Source: Flavobacterium sp.
GTDB taxonomy: Bacteria > Bacteroidota > Bacteroidia > Flavobacteriales > Flavobacteriaceae
NCBI GenBank assembly: GCA_016718345.1
Contig: JADKDN010000001.1
Span: 62,001-126,000 of the forward strand
Reading direction: 5' to 3'
Length of the DNA: 64,000 nucleotides
Positions within the stretch are counted from its first letter, which is position 1, and every line of letters starts with the position of its first letter. This document shows positions 23,701 to 32,398 of the stretch, one piece after another. Position numbers and translations under genes: made by a program. The notes below the pieces were generated by a model, which saw only the letters and a list, made by a program, of their open reading frames with translations, searched no databases and was not told where the DNA came from.

Positions 23701-24146
23701 CTTCTTATTTATTTTATATTTTTTAAAATTATCTATTACACTTTGAAATAATGCAGAACAAACGTCTATGTAATTAAAAATCTGATATATAAGTCTGTTT
23801 TGAGCGTGTAAATATAGATTCTTTTTAAAATTATTTCAAATATAAAGTTTAAAATTCTTAATCTAATTATCTTTTAAACTCGACTGTTCAGGCACGCAAT
23901 GCAACATTTAAAACTAATGATATTCGATAAAATTTATATTGATGTAGATTTCTCAATAGATTTTTTACAAAGACACCAAAGCACTATTTACTGGGGTCTT
24001 CATTGCAACTTTGTGGCTTTGCGAGAAATATTTAACTTCTATTGTCCAAATATGAGATAAATTCTGAATTATCCTTAATCATAAGTTAGAGAATTCCCTA
24101 CATCTAAATCGTCGGTTGTAATCTAATATATTTTTATGAATTGTTT
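23701..24146. other. Long AT-rich intergenic region before ctaB
   Basis: About 450 bp between divergently placed genes with no ORF I would defend. Around 23968-24030 it carries text such as CTTTGTGGCTTTGCGAGAAA, which resembles a short sequence I recall as common between flavobacterial genes. No RNA gene is recognised. Confidence 0.5.
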
Positions 24147-24178
24147 TTTGCTAAATCATTAACTATAAATTACATTTG
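24147..24178 (+). promoter_or_regulatory. Promoter of the cytochrome oxidase cluster
   Basis: TTTG at 24147-24150, 20 bp spacing, TACATTTG at 24171-24178: a full match to the Bacteroidetes sigma-ABfr consensus, 27 bp before the ctaB ATG. This is the best promoter in the window. Confidence 0.75.
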
Positions 24179-24181
24179 CAG

Positions 24182-24197
24182 CTCCCGAAGAGTCGGG
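24182..24197 (+). repeat. Perfect small hairpin in the ctaB leader
   Basis: The stem pairs the six bases CTCCCGA/TCGGGA core (TCCCGA with TCGGGA) around AGAG. It lies directly after the promoter and before the start codon, with no T tract, so it is a leader hairpin and not a terminator. Confidence 0.6.
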
Positions 24198-24204
24198 ATT
24201 GAAA

Positions 24205-25125
24205 ATGCAAATGAAAACCGAATTGAGTTTAGCTACAAATACTTTTTCTTTTAAATCTACTTACACCGATTTTAAGGCAATTACAAAGGCAGGATTGGCT
24301 GTAAGTGTGGTTGTTTCGTCATTGGCAGGGTTTATTCTTGGTGTTCCTGATTTTCATTCCATAGCTTGGTTGGTTTTATTGAAATTAGCAGTTGGTGGCT
24401 ATTGCATGGTAGGTGCATCAAACGCCTACAATCAAGTTATAGAAAAAGACCTCGATGCCTTAATGGATAGAACTAAGAATCGTCCGGTTCCTTCTGGCAG
24501 AATGACATCCAACACTGCTTTATTCATGGCCAGTGTATTGACCATAATCGGTTTGGTTTTATTATACACCATCAATCCGAAAACGGCTATGTTTGGTGCC
24601 ATTTCAATATTTTTATATACGAGTGTTTACACACCGCTAAAAACAATAACTCCCTTATCTGTTTTTGTAGGAGCCTTTCCAGGAGCGATTCCGTTTATGT
24701 TGGGTTGGGTAGCAGCGACAGGAAACTTTGGTATTGAAGCAGGGACACTATTTTTAATTCAGTTTTTTTGGCAATTCCCGCATTTTTGGGCTATTGGTTG
24801 GTTTTTGTTCGAAGATTACGAAAAAGCAGGTTTTTTTATGTTACCATCAGGTAAAAAAGATAAATCGACCGCTTTGCAAACTATATTGTATACAGTTTGG
24901 TTAATTATTGCTTCACTTTTGCCAGTTTTAGGATTTACGGGCAAATTGTACATAACCCTCTGGCAGCAACGTTGGTGTTTTTGTTGGGATTATGGATGTT
25001 ATTTTTATGCGGTGCGATTGTATCAACTGAGAACGACAAAAGCAGCTAGAACCCTAATGTTGGTTAGTGTAAGCTATATCACCTTGTTACAGATAGTTTA
25101 TATTTTAGATAAATTTTTACGATGA
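24205..25125 (+). CDS. ctaB: Protoheme IX farnesyltransferase (heme O synthase), with a compensated frameshift pair
   Basis: UbiA-family membrane enzyme that farnesylates heme b to heme O for the oxidase. Motifs: NAYNQVIEKDLDALMDRTKNRPVPSG (prenyl-diphosphate site, described as N-x-x-D-x-x-x-D) and YTPLKTITPLSVFVGAFPGA. The frame runs to a normal end (SYITLLQIVYILDKFLR), but residues about 251-267 (LWQQRWCFCWDYGCYFY) are wrong for a membrane helix. Adding one C at the CCC of 24956-24958 and removing one T from 25002-25006 gives PLAATLVFLLGLWMLFYAV, which fits the family. ATG 24205 or 24211 is preferred over the TTG inside the leader hairpin. First gene of the oxidase cluster; the next gene overlaps by 4 bp. 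Confidence 0.93.
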   Translation: MQMKTELSLATNTFSFKSTYTDFKAITKAGLAVSVVVSSLAGFILGVPDFHSIAWLVLLKLAVGGYCMVGASNAYNQVIEKDLDALMDRTKNRPVPSGRMTSNTALFMASVLTIIGLVLLYTINPKTAMFGAISIFLYTSVYTPLKTITPLSVFVGAFPGAIPFMLGWVAATGNFGIEAGTLFLIQFFWQFPHFWAIGWFLFEDYEKAGFFMLPSGKKDKSTALQTILYTVWLIIASLLPVLGFTGKLYITLWQQRWCFCWDYGCYFYAVRLYQLRTTKAARTLMLVSVSYITLLQIVYILDKFLR

Positions 25126-25715
25126 TGAAACAGACAGCAATGACCGTAGACGAACATAAAGCAAGAACCGCTAGATCCTATAAATTGATGCTGTTATTTG
25201 CTATGATAAGCATGACCATGCTTTTTGCAGGATTAACCAGCGCTTTTGTTGTGAGTAAATCTAGAGCAGATTGGTTAAAGAATTTTGAACTTCCAAGCGC
25301 CTTTTTTATGAGCACTGCTGTAATTATTGCATGCAGTGTAACCTTTCATCTTGCAAAAAAAGCCATTCAGAAAGACAACAGAAGTGCTACAACTTCATTT
25401 CTTTTAGCAACATTAGCATTAGGGATTTTGTTTGTAATATTACAATTTGTGGGATTTGGACAAGTAGTAGATGCTGGATATTATTTTACAGGAAGCGAAA
25501 GTACTATCACTACGACTTTCCTATATGTAATAGCAATTACTCATTTAGCTCACTTATTTGGAGGATTGATTTCGCTATTAATTATTATTTATAATCATTT
25601 TAAACAAAAATACAATTCAACTCAAACCCTTGGTATTGAGCTAGGTGCGATGTATTGGCACTTTCTTGATTTATTATGGGTTTATTTGTTTTTATTTTTA
25701 TTTTTCTTTAAATAA
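25122..25715 (+). CDS. Cytochrome c oxidase subunit III family protein
   Basis: 197 residues, five membrane helices, heme-copper oxidase subunit III fold (MLLFAMISMTMLFAGLTSAF, ITHLAHLFGGLI, YWHFLDLLWVYLFLFLFF). It overlaps ctaB by 4 bp (ATGA), so the two are translationally coupled. The short form with five helices is the type that precedes a longer subunit III in Bacteroidetes oxidase operons. Confidence 0.88.
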   Translation: MMKQTAMTVDEHKARTARSYKLMLLFAMISMTMLFAGLTSAFVVSKSRADWLKNFELPSAFFMSTAVIIACSVTFHLAKKAIQKDNRSATTSFLLATLALGILFVILQFVGFGQVVDAGYYFTGSESTITTTFLYVIAITHLAHLFGGLISLLIIIYNHFKQKYNSTQTLGIELGAMYWHFLDLLWVYLFLFLFFFK

Positions 25716-25757
25716 GAAAAAAATGTAAATTTGGGAACTTTTTAACGAATAACTTTT

Positions 25758-26786
25758 ATGGGAGCTACAGTTACAACTGCAAACAATGACGAAAAAACTT
25801 GGGGAGGCGGAAACGAACCCTTAGCAGCGAGTTATGGTAAATTAATGATGTGGTTTTTTATCGTATCAGATGCTTTAACTTTCTCTGGATTTTTAGCAGC
25901 TTATGGTTTTTCTAGATTTAAATTTATTGATACATGGCCTTTAGCCGATGAAGTGTTTACACACTTTCCGTTTATGCATGGTGTTTCTGCACCGATGTAT
26001 TATGTGGCATTGATGACTTTTATTTTGATATTCTCTTCGGTGACTATGGTGTTAGCTGTAGATGATGGTCATCATTTAAACAAAGCAAAAGTGGCATTTT
26101 ATATGTTCCTTACTATTATTGGCGGTTTGATATTCGTTGGTTCTCAGGCTTGGGAGTGGAAAAATTTCATTCATGGAGAATACGGTGCGATTGAAACTAA
26201 AGGTGGAAGCTTATTGCAATTTGTTGATAATACTGGTAAAAGAGTTAAATTAGAAGAATTTGCTGCCACTCTTCCTGAGGAAAGAGAGCATTTAGAGAGA
26301 AGTAAAGGGAAATGGTTTATGGATGAACCGTCTTTACCAACCTATTCTGTTGCAGAAGTACAAGCAGGGTTCAAAGCACATCCTGAACTTTTAATTAGAA
26401 CAGAGAGTTTATACAAGGATGATGCAGCAGCAAAAAAAGATCCTAAGATAGATCACACCCTTAGCAAACACAAACATAAAACCATTTTAACTAGAGCAGA
26501 ATCTGAAGCGCGATTGGCAGACGCAGCCCTAGTGGTTGAAGGAGCTAATTTGACAAGAAATGAATATGGAAGTAAATTATTTGCAGATTTCTTTTTCTTC
26601 ATAACTGGTTTTCACGGTTTTCACGTATTTTCAGGAGTAGTTATTAATATCATTATCTTCTTCAATGTTTTGTTAGGTACTTATGAAAAAAGAAGAAGCT
26701 ACGAAATGGTTGAAAAAGTAGGATTGTATTGGCACTTTGTAGATTTAGTTTGGGTATTTGTATTTACATTCTTCTACTTAGTTTAA
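25758..26786 (+). CDS. Cytochrome c oxidase subunit III, long form with soluble insert
   Basis: 342 residues. Helices typical of subunit III (LMMWFFIVSDALTFSGFLAA, MYYVALMTFILIFSSVTMV, GGLIFVGSQAWEWKNFI, ITGFHGFHVFSGV, YWHFVDLVWVFVFTFFY). Between the QAWEW helix and the FHGFHVF helix there is a hydrophilic stretch of roughly 130 residues (about 137-266) rich in K, E and A that ordinary subunit III lacks. It lies 42 bp after the first subunit III gene. The catalytic subunits I and II are not in the window. Confidence 0.9.
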   Translation: MGATVTTANNDEKTWGGGNEPLAASYGKLMMWFFIVSDALTFSGFLAAYGFSRFKFIDTWPLADEVFTHFPFMHGVSAPMYYVALMTFILIFSSVTMVLAVDDGHHLNKAKVAFYMFLTIIGGLIFVGSQAWEWKNFIHGEYGAIETKGGSLLQFVDNTGKRVKLEEFAATLPEEREHLERSKGKWFMDEPSLPTYSVAEVQAGFKAHPELLIRTESLYKDDAAAKKDPKIDHTLSKHKHKTILTRAESEARLADAALVVEGANLTRNEYGSKLFADFFFFITGFHGFHVFSGVVINIIIFFNVLLGTYEKRRSYEMVEKVGLYWHFVDLVWVFVFTFFYLV

Positions 26787-26804
26787 TTTTTTAAAGTAAT
26801 TATT

Positions 26805-27155
26805 ATGTCACACGAACACGTTTCTAATATAAAAAGAATTTGGCTGGTTTTCGGGATACTATCCGTTGTAACCATTGTAGAGGTATTTCTTGGAATCATT
26901 AAGCCAGATTTCTTGCACATGAACAATTTATTAAGAATGAACTTATTGAATTGGATTTTCATCATATTAACCATTTTCAAGGCGTACTATATTATATGGG
27001 CGTTTATGCATATGGAAGGAGAAAAATCCAGTCTAAGATGGACTGTTGTAGCTCCAGTTATATTTCTTGTTGCGTATTTATTATTCATCCTTTTGGTTGA
27101 AGCTGATTATATTTTCGAGGTTTTTAAAGATTCCACTATCAAATGGAATTTTTAA
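26805..27155 (+). CDS. Cytochrome c oxidase subunit IV family protein
   Basis: 116 residues with three membrane helices (IWLVFGILSVVTIVEVFLGI, LNWIFIILTIFKAYYIIWAF, WTVVAPVIFLVAYLLFILLV) and the family motif FMHMEGEKSS. It lies 18 bp after the long subunit III and before a strong terminator, so it ends the ctaB transcript. Confidence 0.88.
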   Translation: MSHEHVSNIKRIWLVFGILSVVTIVEVFLGIIKPDFLHMNNLLRMNLLNWIFIILTIFKAYYIIWAFMHMEGEKSSLRWTVVAPVIFLVAYLLFILLVEADYIFEVFKDSTIKWNF

Positions 27156-27173
27156 TTGCATATTAATTCATAT

Positions 27174-27208
27174 AAAAGTCCCGATTCCGTCGGGATTTTT
27201 TTATTTTT
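27174..27208 (+). terminator. Terminator after the oxidase subunit genes
   Basis: Stem AAAAGTCCCGA with TCGGGATTTTT around TTCCG, then a T tract. The TCCCGA/TCGGGA core is shared with hairpins at 24182 and 39446. Confidence 0.9.
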
Positions 27209-27233
27209 GTACGTCATTAATTTGCTTCTTTAG

Positions 27234-27872
27234 ATGAAAAAAAATATTGTTCTTTTTATTCTTTTTATTTTCCCTATAGTAGCCTATCTTTTCTTTGCTA
27301 CTGGGGTAAATAGTTTTATGTTTTTGCCAACAGTTACTCCAAATATTCCCGATTTAAAACATTGGGAGTCTTTAAATGGAGAACAAATTACTCTGGAAAA
27401 TAAGATTACAATTTTAGGCTTTACAGGAGACAATATTGTTTACAATAAAGGAAATTATTTCAATCTCAATCAAAAGATTTATAATAAAAATAGAGAGTTC
27501 AAAGACTTTCAGTTTGTAATGATTGCTCCAATTGGTACTCAAGGACAAGTAAAAGAAATCTTAAAAGGATTAAGTGATATAACAGACGTTTCTAAATGGT
27601 ATTTTGTTTTTGCACCTACAAATGAAATTCAAGACTATTACAATACCTTAAAGTTAAAAGGGAAACTCGATAGTCATTTTGGAACTCCAAATGTGTATAT
27701 AATCGATAAAAAAAGAAATTTACGAGGCAGGAAAGATAAAGATCAGTATAAAGAAGGTTACGATACGTCTTCTCCTTCTGATTTATACAATGAAATGACA
27801 GACGATGTTAAAATAATTCTTGCAGAATATCGATTGGCCTTGAAAAGAAACAATTCAAAAAGGAAAATTTAA
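27234..27872 (+). CDS. Membrane-anchored SCO-like thioredoxin-fold protein without cysteine pair
   Basis: 212 residues: one N-terminal membrane anchor (IVLFILFIFPIVAYLFFATG), then a domain whose pattern follows the SCO/thioredoxin fold (ITILGFTGDNI ... FVMIAPIGTQ ... NVYIIDKKRNLRGRKD). The CxxxC copper motif and the distal histidine of real SCO proteins are absent. It lies 4 bp upstream of a canonical SCO gene. Inference: a degenerate or structural partner in CuA assembly. No experimental role known to me. Confidence 0.65.
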   Translation: MKKNIVLFILFIFPIVAYLFFATGVNSFMFLPTVTPNIPDLKHWESLNGEQITLENKITILGFTGDNIVYNKGNYFNLNQKIYNKNREFKDFQFVMIAPIGTQGQVKEILKGLSDITDVSKWYFVFAPTNEIQDYYNTLKLKGKLDSHFGTPNVYIIDKKRNLRGRKDKDQYKEGYDTSSPSDLYNEMTDDVKIILAEYRLALKRNNSKRKI

Positions 27873-27875
27873 ATT

Positions 27876-28562
27876 ATGTTAAAGAATAAATCCTATATAG
27901 GTATTTCCTTCATCATTTTGATTTTTGGTATTTACGCTATCCCAAAAATAGTCAATAGAATTCAAAATGGGAATGTGGTTAAAGGAGACAGGCTTGACAG
28001 CGTTTCAAATAATGGAACTATTAGTGATAAATTAGTGGTAATAGGGCCAGCTCCAAAGTTTGAATTAATTGACCAAAATAAGGAAACAATCACTAACAAG
28101 GATTATAGTAATAAAGTCTATGTACTCGAGTTTTTCTTTGCAACTTGTCCTTCCATTTGTCCAAAAATGAATAAGAATTTAATTGAGGTACAAAATCAAT
28201 TTTTTGGGAATCCCAATTTTGGTATTGTATCTATAACAATAGATCCCGAACATGATACGGCTGAGGTTTTGAAAGCGCATGCAGAATTATTGGGAGTGAA
28301 GTCATCAAATTGGCATTTTTTAACAGGAGACAAAAAGTATATTTACGATTTAGCAAATAAAGGGTTCAATTTATATGCTGGCGAAAATAGTAAGGTAAAC
28401 GGCGGTTTTGAACATTCAGGATTCTTTGCTTTGATAGATAAAAAGGGGAATATTCGTTGCAGAAAAGATGAGTACGGTAATCCGATTTTGTATTATGAGG
28501 GAATTGAAAAAGAAGGAGTTCAGGCAATTAAAGAAGATATAGCAATTTTATTGAGAGAGTAA
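27876..28562 (+). CDS. SCO1/SenC family copper chaperone
   Basis: 228 residues. N-terminal membrane anchor, then thioredoxin-like fold with copper ligands C91 and C95 in ATCPSICPKM and H180 in GGFEHSGFF. Known to insert copper in the CuA site of oxidase subunit II. Its TAA overlaps the ATG of the next gene (TAATG). Confidence 0.93.
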   Translation: MLKNKSYIGISFIILIFGIYAIPKIVNRIQNGNVVKGDRLDSVSNNGTISDKLVVIGPAPKFELIDQNKETITNKDYSNKVYVLEFFFATCPSICPKMNKNLIEVQNQFFGNPNFGIVSITIDPEHDTAEVLKAHAELLGVKSSNWHFLTGDKKYIYDLANKGFNLYAGENSKVNGGFEHSGFFALIDKKGNIRCRKDEYGNPILYYEGIEKEGVQAIKEDIAILLRE

Positions 28563-29109
28563 TGGAAAAAAATAATTCAGTTGGAACAAAAATTCAGCAA
28601 GTACATCATTGGAGTATCAATTGCAATTCCAGTTGTAGTTGCCATTTTATTTAGTGTAAAATTAAAAGATTTTGGTATACAAGTAGAACCACTGTCTTTT
28701 TTTACCGCCTATTTATGCTTTTATAAATGGTGTGACTGCTTTTGTATTAGTTTGTGCCATTTTAGCTATCATGAATGGAAAAAGAAAAGTCCATGAGCGA
28801 TTGATGACAACAGCTATAGGATTGTCAGTTGTTTTTTTAATCATGTATGTGGCGTATCACATGACAGCAGATTCGACAAAATTTGGTGGAGAAGGTTTCG
28901 TTCGTTATGTTTATTTCTTTTTACTAATTTCTCATATTTTATTGTCGATAGCAGTTATTCCATTGGTTTTAATTACCTATGTCAGAGCATTAGCAGAGCG
29001 TTTTGACAGACATAAAAAAATAGCTAGAATAACTTTTCCAATCTGGTTGTATGTTGCTGTTACAGGAGTAATAGTATATCTGATGATTTCTCCATATTAT
29101 GTTAACTAA
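28562..29109 (+). CDS. DUF420 membrane protein (two frameshifts)
   Basis: About 181 residues with four or five helices (IIGVSIAIPVVVAILF, TAFVLVCAILAIMNG, GLSVVFLIMYVAYHM, YFFLLISHILLSIAVIPLVL, WLYVAVTGVIVYLMI) and histidines (YHMTAD, SHILLS) typical of DUF420/YozB proteins found with oxidase genes. Break 1: MEKNNSV then EQKFSKY, one extra G at 28583-28584. Break 2: one extra T in the T7 run 28697-28703; removal gives SFLPPIYAFINGVTAFVLV. The ATG coupled to the SCO stop argues for the first repair. Function unknown, presumably oxidase assembly. Confidence 0.8.
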
Positions 29110-29140
29110 AGTTAGAAGTCAGAAGTTAGAAATTAGAAGT
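29108..29140 (+). repeat. Imperfect GTTAGAAGT repeat
   Basis: Three degenerate copies of (A)GTTAGAAGT/GTCAGAAGTTAGAA in tandem between the DUF420 gene and the next start codon. The same word recurs at 52228-52300. Confidence 0.6.
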
Positions 29141-29143
29141 AAA

Positions 29144-29380
29144 ATGGGAAAAACTAAAAAAACTATTTTTACGCTCTATTTCCTACTCTCTATTTTTTGT
29201 TCTCTATCATCCAAAGCTCAATGTGCCATGTGTAGAGCAGCTGTCGAAAGCGAAGGCAATGCGACAAAAGCGGAGGCTATTAATGACGGTATTGTATATT
29301 TAATGATAATCCCGTATTTGCTTGTTGGAGCAATTGGGTATGCCATTTTTCGAATGTACAAAAACAAAAAAAGTATATAA
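29144..29380 (+). CDS. Small membrane protein with CxxC motif
   Basis: 78 residues from the ATG at 29144: cleavable-looking signal segment (FLLSIFCSLSSKAQ), then CAMCRAAVES, then one helix (VYLMIIPYLLVGAIGYAIF) and a basic tail. An upstream in-frame ATG at 29099 would add residues encoded by repeat DNA and is less likely. Its position at the end of the oxidase assembly cluster suggests a metal or redox role; that is inference. Confidence 0.6.
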   Translation: MGKTKKTIFTLYFLLSIFCSLSSKAQCAMCRAAVESEGNATKAEAINDGIVYLMIIPYLLVGAIGYAIFRMYKNKKSI

Positions 29381-29385
29381 ATCTT

Positions 29386-30782
29386 TTATTTTATTCCGTC
29401 AATTGTAATATTTACATCGCCATTTATCTTCACAAAAGCGATTATTGCCTTATTGGTCAACTGAATTTTTTGAAACTGAATATCGTCAATCGTTCCATTA
29501 ACAAAAACACCAGGCATTGGCGAATAATTTTTTAAATAATGAAGAATGTTTTGTTTCCCTTCGTCTAAATTAGGTTTAATAGAATAACGACAACTTTCTT
29601 GAATTTTCTTTAAAATATATCCTTGGGCTAACCAATTAGCGGTTCTCATTAATTTGCTTTTAGTATCAATTGCATAATCTAATTTGTCAAAATAGATTTC
29701 TTTAGATTGCTCATTATATTGAGGAAATCCAGCCAAGTAAATCTTTCCATTTAAACTACCAACTAAGTCTAACGCTATAATCATTTTTCCTTCTTTGTGC
29801 CAAATGGCAACGTTTTGAACAGTAACTTTTTTGTTGCCATTTTCAAATACTTGCCCAGAAAATTTTTGGTCATTATTTTTGAGGCATCTTCGTAGGTAGA
29901 AACGGCAACAATATTTGCTGTTACGCGTTCGGGCATTTTTACTACTGGTTTTAATACAATTTTTGTTCTGTCAAATTTAGAAATAGGTTTTTGTCCAATC
30001 AAGGTCTCCATATTGCATTTCAGACTCATTTCGAATGAAATAGTTTCTTTTAGCAGATTAGCATCTGTAGTATATAATTCTAACGGAACCACTCGCAACC
30101 AGCTTTGATAGGCTTGACTCATTTCAAAAGGAGTACAAATTTTTTCTAAAGCATCCAAAATATTCGGTTTAAAATCAATTGATTTTTCAATAGCATCATC
30201 AATAGCCTTTTCGATTTTAGCTCTAAAAATGCGTATCGTAGGATTTATTAAATATGTTATAGGAATTGCTTTTCCCAATACGGTAACAGTGGGACTTTCG
30301 TTCCAGTCTAACGATTTTAATTCTGTTTTTGTATGAAGTTTCCAATTGGTCAAACCTACATCACTAGATAAAGTTACCTTTCCGTTAAAATTAAATTCTT
30401 TAACATTGTATAGCGAGATGCCAAGTTTATTTGTTCCAATTCGGTATTTTACAAATGCTTTCAAAGGCAAAACAGTTCTAATTCTGCCATTTTCATTCTC
30501 TAATGTAATTGGAGCCAATTTCCATATTTTGATTTCATAATCATCATCTTCAATGGTGTTGTCTTCATAAATCAATCCATTTAAGGTTTTGTTTGTTTGA
30601 TTTTCAACATCCTTAAGTTTGAGTTTAATCGGCAAATTGATGAATGAAGCTACATTATCATAAATTAAAGGAGAAGCTTCATCGGGCTCTGGCTTTAAAG
30701 CATTGATTTTTTGAGTAGAGGAACAACCGCTAACCAGAAAAAGGAGAAGAATACTAATTAGTAAAGAATAATATTTAGCCAT
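29386..30782 (-). CDS. DUF4403 family lipoprotein (frameshift)
   Basis: About 465 residues repaired. Lipobox VSGC with cysteine 20, followed by the DUF4403 beta-rich body (ASFINLPIKLKLKDVE, ESPTVTVLGKAIPITYL). The frame breaks at the AAAA run 29859-29862 (plus strand), which needs one more A. The repair joins KNF to SGQVFENGNKKVTVQNVAIW and the tail MIIALDLVGSLNGKIYLAGF. Repeat-like lipid-binding (TULIP-like) folds have been suggested for this family. Function unknown. Confidence 0.8.
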
Positions 30783-30999
30783 TTTAGAATCTATTTGAGA
30801 TGGTAAAATTAGTTAAACGGATTATATTTTGAGAGATTGGTGTAACATTTTTAAAAGGAATTAGTCTCATTAGTATGAAATTTTGAAGGAGTAAAATACA
30901 GCATTGTTTTTCTGTTTTGATTTTTAAACAGCAACAAGAAATACAAAGGTTTGAAGCCTAAAAATAGTTGAAATTTCAGAATAATATAAATATCTGTAG

Positions 31000-31007
31000 T
31001 ACCTTTG
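31000..31007 (+). promoter_or_regulatory. Candidate promoter -7 element for the efflux operon
   Basis: TACCTTTG, 22 bp before the tolC-like ATG, matches TAnnTTTG. The nearest TTG upstream is about 29 bp away, longer than usual. Confidence 0.45.
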
Positions 31008-31029
31008 CTACAGATTCATTTTAACTAAT

Positions 31030-32396
31030 ATGAATAAAATTGCTTGTTTTATTTTTAGCATTCTAATTGGATTTGCATCTCATGCACAAACAAAAAAATG
31101 GACCATACAAGAATGTGTTGCTTATGCTCTGAAAAATAATATTTCCATAAAACAGTCCGTTTTAGATGCCGATTTAGCAAAAATCGATAAAAATAGTGCT
31201 TTGGGAAGTTTTTTACCATCAATAAATGCTGATGCTTCTCATTCTTGGAACATTGGATTGAATCAAAATATAACCACAGGAATTCTAGAAAATCAAACTA
31301 CTCAGTTTTCTGCATTCGGATTAAATACGGGCGTGGATATATATAAAGGACTTCAAAATCAAAATAGATTGCGAAAATCTAATCTTCAAATTCTTGCTTC
31401 CCAATACAATTTGGACAAAATGAAAGAAGATATTTCATTGTATGTCGCCAATGCTTTTTTGCAAATTCTTTTTGATAAAGAGAATATAAAAGTACAAAAG
31501 GAGCAATTGGCAATAAGCGAAAAACAATATGTTAGAACAGACGAATTAGTTAAGGCAGGATCAATTCCTAGAGGAGATCTACTGGATATAAAAGCAACAG
31601 TTGCCTCTAATAAACAGAAAGTTGTCAGCGCTGAAAATGCGTTTATAATCTCTAAATTGAGTTTGGTTCAACTTTTACAATTAGATGATTTTGAAAATTT
31701 TGACATTGCAGATGTTGAATATGGAGTTGCGGATAGTCCAACAATGTTGCTAGGCCCAGAGACTATATTCCAAAAGGCCAAAGAAATACGAGTTGAATTA
31801 AAAATAGCCAAATCAAATTTAGAAATTGCTGAAAGAGACTTGAAGATAGCTAGAGGGGGTTTTCAGCCAAGTCTGCAAGGGTTCTATAGATTTAACACCA
31901 GGATTTCTTATGCTGATGTTCCTGTTTTTGATTCCACTGGAAAATTTGTTGGATTTAGAAATCCCAATCCGTTCTTCAACCAATTCAGTGATAACAAAGG
32001 ACATAATTTCGGGATGCAATTGAATATTCCTATTCTAAACGGGTTTTCAGTAAAAAATAGTGTAGAGCGTTCTAAGGTTAGTATTAAAAAAAATAAATTA
32101 GCATTGAGTCAATCAGAATTAGATTTAGAGCGTAATGTATACAAAGCCTTTACCGATGTTAAAGGGCGCTTAATGCTTATGAATCTGCAATCATTGCTCT
32201 TGATGCTAGAAAGGAAGCGTTCAATTATGCCTCAGAAAAATTAGCTGTTGGGATAATGAATGCATTCGATTTTAATCAATCACAAACGTTACTCTCCAAC
32301 AGTCAATCGGAAGTTTTAAGAACCAAATACGATTATATTTTCAAAGTCAAAGTTTTAGAACTCTACTTTGGAATTCCTATCATTCAAAAACAATAA
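31030..32396 (+). CDS. TolC family outer-membrane efflux protein (frameshift)
   Basis: About 455 residues. Signal peptide ends GFASHAQ; then WTIQECVAYALKNN, the usual start of the outer-membrane efflux domain, and two OEP repeats of coiled-coil helices. The frame breaks at GGG 32164-32166, where one G is missing. The repair gives KGALNAYESAIIALDARKEA and NAFDFNQSQTLLSNSQSEVL, ending at 32396. The adaptor gene begins 2 bp later, so the pair forms an export operon. Confidence 0.92.
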
Positions 32397-32398
32397 AC

